This document shows, in pieces, positions 1 through 7,768 of a DNA stretch of 64,000 nt. The notes beneath the pieces were generated by a model that did not search any database, was not told the DNA's origin, and was given only the letters and a program-made list of their open reading frames with translations. Where the stretch lies: NCBI GenBank assembly GCA_964447275.1, contig CAYURI010000002.1, positions 1 through 64,000 of the forward strand, written 5' to 3'. How positions within the stretch are numbered: position 1 is the stretch's first letter; each line of letters begins with the position of its first letter. Both the position numbers and the translations under genes were made by a program. This DNA is from DAOSVX01 sp964447275. GTDB taxonomy: Bacteria; Bacillota_I; Bacilli_A; RF39; UBA660.

Positions 1-83
1 CTCTAGAAAACAATACTAAGTTCTCTATAAGAGAAGGCGGACGTACTGTTGGAGCTGGATCTGTTTCAGAAATTATAAAATAA
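1..83 (+). CDS. tuf: Elongation factor Tu, C-terminal end (partial)
   Basis: Only the last 26 codons are inside the window, with the frame starting at base 3 and a TAA stop at 81-83. The peptide contains TKFSIREGGRTVGAGSVSEI followed by IK, which matches the conserved C-terminus of EF-Tu domain 3. EF-Tu is the GTPase that delivers aminoacyl-tRNA to the ribosome. A hairpin terminator follows at once. The identification is firm despite the short length because this tail is nearly invariant in bacteria. Confidence 0.93.
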   Translation, partial: LENNTKFSIREGGRTVGAGSVSEIIK

Positions 84-98
84 ATTAGATTATTTTAG

Positions 99-122
99 AA
101 AATAGCGAAAGCTATTTTTTTT
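99..122 (+). terminator. Intrinsic terminator after tuf
   Basis: AATAGC, a GAAA tetraloop and GCTATT form a perfect stem (101-116) followed by a T tract to 122. It lies 16 bp after the tuf stop and points toward the convergent gene at 148-813. Confidence 0.85.
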
Positions 123-147
123 ATGTCATAAAAAAAGATAAATATTT

Positions 148-813
148 TTATCTTTTAATTCCATAAATAATTGGGCAATCGTCAAACAATCCTGTTTCAT
201 AATCTAATTTTATAATAAACTTTTCTTTATATTTACTAGTTATTTCCAAAAGGTATTTATGCCAGTCTTTAGAAGACCAAGTGTTTTCATTATACTCTTT
301 TAATGTTTTGGGTCTTAATGCGCAATTGCATAAATATATACAAAAATCTTTATTATTTTTTAAACAATTTAATATAATATCTTCAGTTGGCACACAAGGC
401 CTAAAAGCATATATAAAATCATAATTATCGATATTAGTTTGATCAGAAAACTTTTGATTTATATTTTTAACATCATTTTTAATATTAATGATATTATTTG
501 GCTCCATTGTAATGATTTTTTTATTAGTATACTTATTAACAATGTTAGCTAATATTGGTATGGCTCCGGAACCTATTTCTAAAATATTACTTTTGTTGTC
601 AAACATGTTTTTGTTTTTCATATATTCAAAAAACTTATAATAATCGGTATCTTTTTCATCTATTAAATCCAAAAAGCAATATATTTGATTAATAATATCA
701 TTATTTAATGTATATCCAGAAAATATTTTTTTCTTAAAATCTCTTCTTGCCCAATCAGGATATTTATCGCTATATATTTTTATGAAATATTTTATTTTTT
801 TCTTATTATCCAT
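148..813 (-). CDS. Class I SAM-dependent methyltransferase-like protein
   Basis: This 221-residue protein has ILEIGSGAIP near residues 77-86, which matches SAM-binding motif I of class I methyltransferases, and an acidic residue after the second strand (ITMEPNN) that could hold the ribose. Beyond that fold signal I do not recognise a subfamily or substrate. The ATG at 813 has a GGTG ribosome site. The promoter (minus-strand TGTTATAAT at 831-839) lies back to back with that of the gene at 866. Cysteines are frequent in the C-terminal half (CVPTED, CIYLCNC). It could be a small-molecule or nicotianamine-synthase-like methyltransferase; the exact reaction is unknown. Confidence 0.6.
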   Translation of the reverse strand: MDNKKKIKYFIKIYSDKYPDWARRDFKKKIFSGYTLNNDIINQIYCFLDLIDEKDTDYYKFFEYMKNKNMFDNKSNILEIGSGAIPILANIVNKYTNKKIITMEPNNIINIKNDVKNINQKFSDQTNIDNYDFIYAFRPCVPTEDIILNCLKNNKDFCIYLCNCALRPKTLKEYNENTWSSKDWHKYLLEITSKYKEKFIIKLDYETGLFDDCPIIYGIKR

Positions 814-830
814 ATTAACACCACAAATAA

Positions 831-850
831 ATTATAACATATGCTATAAT
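831..850. promoter_or_regulatory. Back-to-back divergent extended -10 elements
   Basis: The minus strand carries TGTTATAAT at 839-831 and the plus strand TGCTATAAT at 842-850, separated by two bases. Together they make the near-palindrome ATTATAACATATGCTATAAT. Each promoter's -35 region must fall in the other's leader or coding region, so the two genes are probably transcribed in competition. Confidence 0.7.
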
Positions 851-865
851 TAATTGGGTGGAAAA

Positions 866-1336
866 ATGAAAAAAGCATTTTTATTATTAATAATTTTTCT
901 GGTTGCTGGATGTACTAACCAAAAAGCTTTAGAAAAACAATATTATAAATATATAAGTGATGTTAATGAATGTGATTACTTTCCTAGTGAAAGCTATCCT
1001 TTTGATATAAATATTACTTTGGAAAAATTAAATGATGAATATTTAATTTATCATGTTTATGTTGATAATTCTAAGGAAGATATGTATGATATCAAAGCTT
1101 TAATAACCCATAATTTTAAAACTGATGATGTATTCCCTAGTAGTGGTTTATATGAAGAACCATTAGATTTAGTAACTAACGTAAATAACAAAAATTATAT
1201 AAAAGGAATTATTCTTAGTGGTTATATTGAAACAAATAAAGACATTAATGATATTGATATAACTTTCAAAGCACTAATAAAAGCAAGAAATAAATATGGC
1301 TATTATAAAGAATTTTGTTATATGCAAAGTTTTTAG
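866..1336 (+). CDS. Putative lipoprotein, 156 aa
   Basis: The N-terminus MKKAFLLLIIFLVAGCTNQ is a lipoprotein signal with the lipobox VAGC, so the mature protein should be lipid-anchored on the outer face of the membrane. I chose the ATG at 866 rather than the in-frame TTG at 854, because GGGTGG at 856-861 is the ribosome site and the signal peptide starts cleanly there. The mature part is acidic and Tyr-rich, with predicted beta strands and two late cysteines (C42-type ECDYF and EFCYM). No family is recognised. It is transcribed from the extended -10 at 842-850 with a leader of about 10 nt. Confidence 0.72.
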   Translation: MKKAFLLLIIFLVAGCTNQKALEKQYYKYISDVNECDYFPSESYPFDINITLEKLNDEYLIYHVYVDNSKEDMYDIKALITHNFKTDDVFPSSGLYEEPLDLVTNVNNKNYIKGIILSGYIETNKDINDIDITFKALIKARNKYGYYKEFCYMQSF

Positions 1337-1375
1337 TAAAGTTATTTAGCCAAAGTTTATATATTAAGTTAATAA

Positions 1376-1384
1376 TGATATAAT
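1376..1384 (+). promoter_or_regulatory. Extended -10 promoter of the flippase gene
   Basis: TGATATAAT at 1376-1384 lies 23 bp before the ATG at 1407. A GAGTGAT ribosome site follows at 1396-1402. Confidence 0.6.
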
Positions 1385-1406
1385 AAAAAAAGAATGAGTG
1401 ATATTT

Positions 1407-3059
1407 ATGAAGAAAAACTCTTTTGTGGAAGGAACAATTATTGCCACAGTAGCAATTGTTCTGGTTAAAATATTGGGCATGTTATATATTGTGCCTTTTT
1501 ATGCAACGGTAGGTTCTCAGGGTAGTGCTTTATATGGTTATGCTTATAACATTTATAATATCTTTTTAGAAATAAGCGCAGCCGGACTTCCTATTGCAAT
1601 GAGTAAAATTATTAATGAATACAATACTTTAGGTTTAAATGAAGCTAAAGTAAGAGCATTTAAAATTGGCAAAAGATTAATTACTTATATATCTTTATTT
1701 TGTTTTGTCATATTATTTGTTTTTTCTAAAGAAATAGGCATGCTAATCCTTGGTAATTTAAGTGGTGGTAATACAATCGAAGATGTGGCATTTGTTATAA
1801 AGTGTGTTTCTTTTGCGGTTTTAATTATACCTTTCTTGAGTATTAGTAAGGGCTATTTACAAGGTCATAAATATATTGGACCTACTTCAGTGAGTTTAAT
1901 AATTGAACAACTAGTCAGAATTTTAATTATTATTGCAGGTAGCTATTTAGCTTTAAAAGTATTTGATTTAGGCTTAACAAATGCTGTTGGAATTGCGGTT
2001 TTTGGGGCTTTTATTGGTGGATCAATGGCTTATTTATATATTCTTCGTAAAATGCGTCAAAACAAGGAAAAACTGGGTTTAGTAGAGTATGAAAAGAAAG
2101 ATAATGTTACAAGCAAAGAAATTTTAAAAAAGATTATTTCTTATGCAATGCCATTTATCATTATTAATATTGCTGTAACAGTTTATAGCTTTATCAATAT
2201 GGTTCTAATTCTTAGAACTTTGAATTATTTAAATGCTTATACTGCTACTGAAATAGAGTTTATTACTAATGCAATAACAACTTTAGGCTCTAAATTAAAT
2301 ATGATTGTTGGTGCTTTAGCAACAGGTTTAACAGTTAGTTTAATTCCTAATATTGTTTCATCTTTTGTAAAAAAGGATTTCATTGATGTTAATCATAAAA
2401 TAAATAAAGCTTTTCAAATGATTTTAATTATTTCTATACCAATGACCATTGCTTTATCTGTAATGGCAAAACCAGTATGGACGGCTTTTTATGGAGTTAG
2501 TACTTTAGGACCAATAATATTTTCGGTAAGTGTTTTTACAGCTTTATTTTCTAATTTATATATGGTAAGTAGTTCTACTTTGCAAGGTTTAAATAAGTTT
2601 AAAGCAGTTTATTTGAGTACTTTAATTGGCTTTTTTACCAATGCTTTATTAGATGTACCTTTAATGTTATTAATGCATAAATTAAGTATATATCCATTTT
2701 ATGGAGCAATATTATCAACTGTTATAGGTTATTCTTTATCAGTCTTTATAGCTTTAAAGTTTTTAAAGAAGGAACATGGTATTACCATAAAAGAAACTTA
2801 TAAAACGTTTCTCAAAATATTAGTTCCAACAATTTTTATGACGTTAGCATTAATTGGTTTAAAATATTTAATTCCTTATAATGAAACAAGCAGGCTATCA
2901 TCAATTATTTTTATTTTAATTAATACTTTAGTTGGTTTAATAGTATATTTGTTTATCGCTTATAAAATGGGTTTAATAAATAATATATTTGGCAAAAAAC
3001 TAATAGCTAAAATAGTAAGAAAAATAACTTTTGGCAAAGTGAATTTAAAAGAGGATTAA
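1407..3059 (+). CDS. MurJ/SpoVB-type lipid flippase (MOP superfamily)
   Basis: This 550-residue polytopic membrane protein has about 14 hydrophobic segments and begins MKKNSFVEGTIIATVAIVLV. The N-terminal region with GSQGSALYGYAYNIYNIFLEISAAGLP-type sequence and the later LATGLTVSLIPNIVSSF segment are typical of the YtgP/SpoVB/MurJ polysaccharide-biosynthesis family. Known members move lipid II or other undecaprenyl-linked sugars across the cytoplasmic membrane for cell-wall assembly. The ATG at 1407 has the better ribosome site than the GTG at 1398. The trmB gene starts one base after the stop, so the two are co-transcribed. MurJ itself is the most likely role, but family members are not reliably separated by eye. 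Confidence 0.85.
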   Translation: MKKNSFVEGTIIATVAIVLVKILGMLYIVPFYATVGSQGSALYGYAYNIYNIFLEISAAGLPIAMSKIINEYNTLGLNEAKVRAFKIGKRLITYISLFCFVILFVFSKEIGMLILGNLSGGNTIEDVAFVIKCVSFAVLIIPFLSISKGYLQGHKYIGPTSVSLIIEQLVRILIIIAGSYLALKVFDLGLTNAVGIAVFGAFIGGSMAYLYILRKMRQNKEKLGLVEYEKKDNVTSKEILKKIISYAMPFIIINIAVTVYSFINMVLILRTLNYLNAYTATEIEFITNAITTLGSKLNMIVGALATGLTVSLIPNIVSSFVKKDFIDVNHKINKAFQMILIISIPMTIALSVMAKPVWTAFYGVSTLGPIIFSVSVFTALFSNLYMVSSSTLQGLNKFKAVYLSTLIGFFTNALLDVPLMLLMHKLSIYPFYGAILSTVIGYSLSVFIALKFLKKEHGITIKETYKTFLKILVPTIFMTLALIGLKYLIPYNETSRLSSIIFILINTLVGLIVYLFIAYKMGLINNIFGKKLIAKIVRKITFGKVNLKED

Positions 3060-3060
3060 C

Positions 3061-3687
3061 ATGCGTATTAGAAATTTGAAAAACAAAGAGGAAATATTAA
3101 ATAATTGTGACTTTTTAATTAGCAATCCTCATAAATATATTGGTAAATGGTCTAAAGTATTTAACAATAATAATCCAATTCATATTGAAATAGGGATGGG
3201 TAAGGGATTATTTATTAAAGAAATGGCCAAAGCTAACCCTAAAATAAATTTTATTGGCATTGAAAAATATGATTCTATTGTGGCTAAAGCTATTGATAGA
3301 ATAACTGAACAAGTTCCTAATCTAAGATTTATTAAAATGGATGCCAAAGATATTAATGAGATTTTTCATAAAGAAGTATCTTTAATTTATTTAAACTTTA
3401 GTGATCCATGGCCTAAGAAAAGACATGCTAAAAGACGTCTTACGGATGAAAGTTTTTTATTAAAATATGATGATATTTTTAAAAAAGCTAAGACTATTAT
3501 ATTAAAAACTGATAATGAGTTATTATTTGCAAGTAGTATTGTTAGTTTAAGTAATTATGGCTATAAAATAGCAGAGATATCTCTGGATTTAGCAAATAGT
3601 GATATTCCTAATATTATGACTGAATATGAGACTAAATTTGCTAGTAAAGGGATTAAAATTAAATATTTAAAAGCAATTATGGTATAA
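3061..3687 (+). CDS. trmB: tRNA (guanine-N7-)-methyltransferase
   Basis: TrmB uses SAM to methylate G46 at N7 in the tRNA variable loop. The 208-residue protein has the SAM site IEIGMGKG at residues 42-49, GIEKYD for the ribose acidic position, and the family signature FSDPWPKKRHAKR at 113-125. Length is normal for bacterial TrmB. It follows the flippase gene with one base between. Its TAA stop (3685-3687) lies inside the -10 box of the next gene, an unusual degree of packing. Confidence 0.95.
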   Translation: MRIRNLKNKEEILNNCDFLISNPHKYIGKWSKVFNNNNPIHIEIGMGKGLFIKEMAKANPKINFIGIEKYDSIVAKAIDRITEQVPNLRFIKMDAKDINEIFHKEVSLIYLNFSDPWPKKRHAKRRLTDESFLLKYDDIFKKAKTIILKTDNELLFASSIVSLSNYGYKIAEISLDLANSDIPNIMTEYETKFASKGIKIKYLKAIMV

Positions 3688-3688
3688 T
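3680..3688 (+). promoter_or_regulatory. Extended -10 overlapping the trmB stop codon
   Basis: TGGTATAAT at 3680-3688 includes the last two trmB codons and its stop. It lies 23 bp before the lipoprotein ATG at 3712, the same spacing as other promoters in this window. Confidence 0.6.
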
Positions 3689-3711
3689 TAAAGATGAAAT
3701 AAGGTGAATAG

Positions 3712-4356
3712 ATGAAGAAATTATTGTTAATAGTTTTTATTAGTTTATTTTTAGTTGGTTGTACAGAAGTAAAAGATTTGTCTGTTGACGAAATAATAAA
3801 TAAAGTAGTTTCATCAAAAACTAAGTTATCTAATCAATATCGAACTGGCTATAAGTATTATATTCCAAGAGGCCTAAGAATTGATGATAATAAAGAATAT
3901 AATGAAATATTAAGTGATGCTAAATATAAATATTATCTATATATTGATGCTGTTAGCTATTATAATAAAGTTACTGAAACTTTTACGCCGAGTACTAAAG
4001 CTTATTATTCTAAAGTAATTAATTATAATAATAAGTATGGTTATTTAGAAATTAAAATGTATAATGACGAATATCTTATTGAAATGATGTATAATTATGC
4101 TAAAATAGAAGTGATAGTATATGAATCTGACATAAAAGAAGCGCTTTTAAATTCCATAACAATATTATCATCTATTCAATATAATAAAGATATAATTAAT
4201 AACTTAATGGGTGAAAACGTCTTAGAGTTTAGTGAAGTAGAAGTAAATATTTTTAAAACTAAGAAGCCAGATAGTAATTATATTGAGTATAATAACGATG
4301 AATATTATGTTGGTGAAGAAGTTGTTTCTGAAGAAAATTCAGGATTATTAGAATAG
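3712..4356 (+). CDS. Putative lipoprotein, 214 aa
   Basis: The N-terminus MKKLLLIVFISLFLVGCTEV is a type II signal peptide with lipobox LVGC. The remaining 195 residues are rich in Tyr, Asn and Lys and look like a soluble, extracytoplasmic domain. An AAGGTGAATAG ribosome site precedes the ATG. No family is recognised. It leads a run of four envelope-related genes (3712-5912) separated by 0-15 bp, so it may belong to that cell-surface group. Confidence 0.7.
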   Translation: MKKLLLIVFISLFLVGCTEVKDLSVDEIINKVVSSKTKLSNQYRTGYKYYIPRGLRIDDNKEYNEILSDAKYKYYLYIDAVSYYNKVTETFTPSTKAYYSKVINYNNKYGYLEIKMYNDEYLIEMMYNYAKIEVIVYESDIKEALLNSITILSSIQYNKDIINNLMGENVLEFSEVEVNIFKTKKPDSNYIEYNNDEYYVGEEVVSEENSGLLE

Positions 4357-4371
4357 GGACGGTGCATTAAA

Positions 4372-5193
4372 TTGAAACTGTTTGAAAAAATAAGAAATAT
4401 TTTGTTTGATGAAGAAGAAGTCGAATTACCAGTTATTAAAAAAGAAGAAAAGAAAGAATATGAGCCTCCTAAACCAAGAGAAGATTATGAAGAACCAAAA
4501 AAAGAATCTCGTGGAGTGGAAGAAGAAATTAGTGAAAGAGAATTGTTTGAAGCAAAACAAACTTTTAACTTTCCAGCTTTTTTAGATGAAGAAAAACCAA
4601 AAGAAAAAGAAGAAGACTTAAGAAGAACAAGAAATTTAAATATTTTAGATTATGAACGTTTCAAAAAACGAGAAAAACCAATGAGTTCTAAAGAAGAACC
4701 AGAAGCTCGTAAACAATTTAAACCAACTCCAGTAATTTCGCCTGTTTATGGGATTGTTGATGACCATGGACAAAAAACAATTGAAATTACTAGAGAAGAA
4801 ACTGTTAAAAAAACAGTAAGAACAAATAATACCGTTGTTGTTGAAGAAGTAAGAAACAAAGCTTTTGGGACATTAGAAGATCAAATAGTTAGTACTTTAG
4901 AAAAACCAGCTGAAGATTTTTATGAAAGAAAAGAAGATACTAAACCAATCGAAGAATTATTAATAAATGATTTAAACCCTGAAGAACAACAAGAATATGA
5001 TGATATTGTTACAGGATCAAGAGTTAAAAATAATCAAGATCGTTTAGATTTATTAGATGAAATCGAAGGGGAACTTGATAGTATGGAGCCAACTCCTGAA
5101 AAAAAACCAATTCCAGTTGATGACACAATTGAAAGCGATTTATTTAAATTAATAGATTCAATGTACGAAAATAGAGAGGATAGTGAAGAATAA
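4372..5193 (+). CDS. Hypothetical highly charged cytoplasmic protein
   Basis: The 273-residue protein is dominated by Glu and Lys, with no membrane segment or signal peptide, and is probably largely disordered or coiled. It starts MKLFEKIRNILFDEEE from a TTG at 4372, with GGTG at 4362-4365 as ribosome site; no better start is seen. A central segment (FKPTPVISPVYGIVDDHGQ, about residues 117-135) is more ordered and could be a docking motif. Its stop overlaps the start of the next gene (TAATG), showing translational coupling to the DUF948-like membrane protein. I do not recognise a named family; a cell-division or envelope scaffolding role is only inference from context. Confidence 0.68.
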   Translation: MKLFEKIRNILFDEEEVELPVIKKEEKKEYEPPKPREDYEEPKKESRGVEEEISERELFEAKQTFNFPAFLDEEKPKEKEEDLRRTRNLNILDYERFKKREKPMSSKEEPEARKQFKPTPVISPVYGIVDDHGQKTIEITREETVKKTVRTNNTVVVEEVRNKAFGTLEDQIVSTLEKPAEDFYERKEDTKPIEELLINDLNPEEQQEYDDIVTGSRVKNNQDRLDLLDEIEGELDSMEPTPEKKPIPVDDTIESDLFKLIDSMYENREDSEE

Positions 5194-5495
5194 TGGAATA
5201 TTTACAAACGATATTGCCACTAGTAGTTTATGTGCTTTTAATAGTAATATTAATAGTTGGAATAATATTGGGAATAAAATTTATTAAAACTATCACCAAG
5301 ATTGAAAAAGTAGTTGACGATGTTAATGATAAAGTTGAATCGTTAAATGGCTTCTTTCATGTCATTGATTTTACGACTGATCGAATAGTGGCTTTAACCG
5401 ATTTAATTGTTGATAAAGTATCAATGTTTATATCAAAAATATTTACGAGTAATAAAGAAGATAATAGAAAAAATAGAAAAAATAAGGAGGATTAA
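5193..5495 (+). CDS. DUF948-like single-pass membrane protein
   Basis: The 100-residue protein has one long N-terminal hydrophobic helix (about residues 8-32), followed by an amphipathic helix containing VVDDVNDKVESLNGFFHVID and a basic tail. This layout, and the placement directly before a YtxH gene, match the DUF948 (YtxG-like) family of stress-associated envelope proteins in Bacilli. Its molecular function is not known. The ATG overlaps the preceding stop. Confidence 0.7.
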   Translation: MEYLQTILPLVVYVLLIVILIVGIILGIKFIKTITKIEKVVDDVNDKVESLNGFFHVIDFTTDRIVALTDLIVDKVSMFISKIFTSNKEDNRKNRKNKED

Positions 5496-5498
5496 GAA

Positions 5499-5912
5499 AT
5501 GGGAAAAGGATTAGGAAAGTTTTTAGCTGGAGCAGCTATTGGAGCTGGATTAGGTATTTTATTTGCACCTAAAAAAGGTTCTGAAACAAGACAGGAATTA
5601 AAAGCTAAATTTGATGAATTGATGGAAAAAGCAAAAAATGTTGATCTTGGTGATATTAAAGATCAAATTGAAGATAAAATTAATGATATCAAAAAAGAAC
5701 TAGAAGATCTTGATAAAGAAAAAGTTATTAAAATTGCTAAGAAAAAAAGTCGTGAGATTCTAAAAAAAGCTGACGAACTAGTAAAATTAGCAATAGAAAA
5801 GGGTACTCCAGTAGTACAAAGAATAACAAAAGAAGCTAAAGAAAAAACTGTTGAAGTTTTAGAAGATATTATTTTCAAATTAGAAAAAGAAAATACAAAA
5901 ACAACTAAATAG
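5499..5912 (+). CDS. YtxH domain-containing protein
   Basis: The start GKFLAGAAIGAGLGILFAPK is the glycine-rich YtxH helix with the family's conserved FAPKKGSETR turn. The rest is a long Lys/Glu coiled-coil to residue 137. YtxH proteins are small general-stress, membrane-associated proteins of Bacilli with no defined biochemical role. A clear AGGAGG ribosome site (5485-5490) precedes the ATG. It closes the 3712-5912 gene group. Confidence 0.85.
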   Translation: MGKGLGKFLAGAAIGAGLGILFAPKKGSETRQELKAKFDELMEKAKNVDLGDIKDQIEDKINDIKKELEDLDKEKVIKIAKKKSREILKKADELVKLAIEKGTPVVQRITKEAKEKTVEVLEDIIFKLEKENTKTTK

Positions 5913-5930
5913 TTGTTTTTCTTTTGAAAT

Positions 5931-6094
5931 GTGATAAAATGTAATTAGTTAGCAATGAAAGAATTTACGACTCTGGAGCTAAACCCGTATATCGCGTTAA
6001 GATAATAGAGTGTATGAAGTATTCATAAAATAAGGTGGTACCACGGAAGTTTTCGTCCTTATATAAATGAATATTTTTTTATTAGGAGGAAACT
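5931..6094 (+). promoter_or_regulatory. T-box riboswitch leader of tyrS
   Basis: The leader holds the T-box core AAGGTGGTACCACGG (6032-6046). The antiterminator pairs AAGG (6032-6035) with CCTT (6057-6060) and ACGGAA with TTTCGT around the unpaired TGGTACC that contacts the tRNA acceptor end. The competing terminator pairs AAGTATTCAT plus ATAAGG (6017-6035) with CCTTAT plus ATGAATATTT (6057-6076), followed by Ts to 6080. A small stem ATGAA-GTA-TTCAT precedes the core. The upstream part is short, with ACTCT (5970-5974) pairing AGAGT (6007-6011). Tyr codons TAC (5966-5968) and TAT (6013-6015) are both candidate specifiers. Uncharged tRNA-Tyr should switch the leader to read-through. Confidence 0.9.
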
Positions 6095-7306
6095 ATGAAA
6101 TTATATGAAGAACTGGTCTGGAGAGGATTAGTAAAAGATGTAAGTAATGAAAGCCTTGCCAAAAAGTTACTAAATGAAGATAGTATATCTTTTTATTGCG
6201 GTTTTGATCCATCAGCACCATCTTTACAATTAGGTAATTTTACTCAAGTGGTAAAAATGCTTTTAATGGAAAAATATGGTCATAAACCAATTGTTTTAAT
6301 TGGTGGAGCTACTGGGCTTATTGGTGATCCAAGACAATCTGGGGAAAGAAAACTACTAACTGTTAATGAATCATTAGAAAATGCCAAGAAAATAAAAGCT
6401 CAAATGGATAGAATGTTTAAAAATGCCATGATGGTAAACAACTATGATTGGATATCAAAAATAGACATGATTACATTTTTAAGAGACTATGGTAAAAGCT
6501 TTAGTGTTAATTATATGCTTGCTAAAGATACAGTAGCGAGTAGATTAGAAAATGGTATATCATATACAGAGTTTTCTTATATGATATTACAATCAATAGA
6601 TTTTTTACATTTATATAAAAATAATAGATGTTTATTACAATTTGGTGGATCTGATCAGTGGGGAAATATAACGGCTGGACTAGATTTAATTAAAAAAGTT
6701 GAAGGGGATAATAGTGAAGTTATTGGGATGAGTTCACCACTTTTAACTAAGTCAGATGGAACTAAATTTGGTAAAAGTGAAGGTGGAGCTTTATGGTTAG
6801 ACAAAGAGATGACATCCCCTTATGATTTATATCAATATTTAATTAATACACCAGATAGTGATGTAATTAGTTACTTAAAATATTTAACTTTATTATCTGT
6901 TGAGGAAATAATCGAATTAGAAAAAAGTAAAGATAATGCTCCAGAATTGAGAGAAGCTCAAAAAGCCTTAGCTTTTGAAGTAATTAGTTTAATTCACGGT
7001 AAAGAAGAGGCTTTAAAAGCTAAAGAAGCATCAGAAGCAATATTCAGCGAAGGCAGTATAGAACATATGCCTACCGAAAAGATATCTTTAGAAAAGGATA
7101 TTAATATATTAGATTTACTAGTAAAAGTTAATTTATTTCCATCTAAGTCAGAAGCAAGAAGAAATATTGAACAAGGCGGAGTAACAATTAATGATGAAAA
7201 AATTGATGATGTTAATAAACTGATTACTAAAAAAGATTTCAAAGACAATATTATGATTGTTAAAAAAGGTAAAAAAACATTCATGAAAATAGAAATTGAA
7301 AATTAA
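6095..7306 (+). CDS. tyrS: Tyrosyl-tRNA synthetase
   Basis: This class I synthetase charges tRNA-Tyr. The 403-residue protein has the catalytic Rossmann domain with GGATGLIGDP (70-79), SDQWGN (186-191) and the KMSKS equivalent KFGKS (224-228), then a C-terminal S4 RNA-binding domain (LFPSKSEARRNIEQGGVTI). The HIGH motif reads QLGN at 45-48: the first His is Gln (CAA at the DNA level), which is unusual because this His helps stabilise the tyrosyl-adenylate transition state in studied enzymes. Length is otherwise normal and no frame disruption is seen. AGGAGGAAACT before the ATG is a strong ribosome site. Expression is controlled by the T-box leader. Confidence 0.96.
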   Translation: MKLYEELVWRGLVKDVSNESLAKKLLNEDSISFYCGFDPSAPSLQLGNFTQVVKMLLMEKYGHKPIVLIGGATGLIGDPRQSGERKLLTVNESLENAKKIKAQMDRMFKNAMMVNNYDWISKIDMITFLRDYGKSFSVNYMLAKDTVASRLENGISYTEFSYMILQSIDFLHLYKNNRCLLQFGGSDQWGNITAGLDLIKKVEGDNSEVIGMSSPLLTKSDGTKFGKSEGGALWLDKEMTSPYDLYQYLINTPDSDVISYLKYLTLLSVEEIIELEKSKDNAPELREAQKALAFEVISLIHGKEEALKAKEASEAIFSEGSIEHMPTEKISLEKDINILDLLVKVNLFPSKSEARRNIEQGGVTINDEKIDDVNKLITKKDFKDNIMIVKKGKKTFMKIEIEN

Positions 7307-7331
7307 AAAAATACTCATTTGAGTATTTTTT
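7306..7331. terminator. Bidirectional terminator between tyrS and the EIIB-like gene
   Basis: AATACTC, ATTT and GAGTATT form a stem flanked by A and T tracts, so it can end transcription from both convergent genes. Confidence 0.85.
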
Positions 7332-7334
7332 ATT

Positions 7335-7646
7335 TTATAAAAAATCTTTAATACATTTTTTTAATGCTCTTGAATCTCTACCAAAGATAATTTTTAATTG
7401 ATTATCAACTTCCACAATGCCTTTAGCACCAAGACGTTGAATACCATCTTTATCAACTTTAGTAATATCTTTTAAAATCACTTTGAATCTTGACATATTA
7501 CACTCTGCTACGACAATATTATCTTTACCACCTAAGTAATTAACTAATCGATTAACTTCATTACTAAAATCTTTGCGATTAACTTTTATTACGATTAGGG
7601 AGATAATAAGTAATATGACAACAATTATTAAATATTGCCAAACCAT
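7335..7646 (-). CDS. Membrane-anchored orphan PTS EIIB-like domain protein
   Basis: The 103-residue protein starts with one hydrophobic helix (MVWQYLIIVVILLIISLIVI) and continues with a glucose-type EIIB fold: LVNYLGGKDNI, the phospho-cysteine region VVAECNMSRFKV and DGIQRLGAKGIVEVDNQLKI. In PTS permeases this domain passes phosphate from EIIA to the incoming sugar via its Cys. Here there is no EIIC or EIIA partner nearby, and the domain is tethered alone. The Cys (about residue 49) sits one position earlier than in the usual DAC-I-T-R context. The ATG at 7646 follows an AGGTGAT ribosome site. A regulatory rather than transport role is plausible, but this is inference. Confidence 0.78.
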   Translation of the reverse strand: MVWQYLIIVVILLIISLIVIKVNRKDFSNEVNRLVNYLGGKDNIVVAECNMSRFKVILKDITKVDKDGIQRLGAKGIVEVDNQLKIIFGRDSRALKKCIKDFL

Positions 7647-7718
7647 ATAAATCACCTGATAGAATTATACTATATAAAAGCTAATTAGGGAATCTATTTA
7701 GTAAGCTATTGACATTAT

Positions 7719-7746
7719 TTGACTTTTATAAAGAGCATGATATAAT
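7719..7746 (+). promoter_or_regulatory. Promoter of the gene at 7769
   Basis: TTGACT at 7719-7724 and TATAAT at 7741-7746 are 16 bp apart, and TGA at 7738-7740 extends the -10. The promoter rules out any translation start upstream of 7769. Confidence 0.75.
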
Positions 7747-7768
7747 AAATTTTATCGGGAGGGTTATT

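Noticed and set aside
7709..7768. Longer start for the gene at 7769
   Set aside because: The upstream segment contains the -35 and -10 boxes, and a strong ribosome site precedes ATG 7769.
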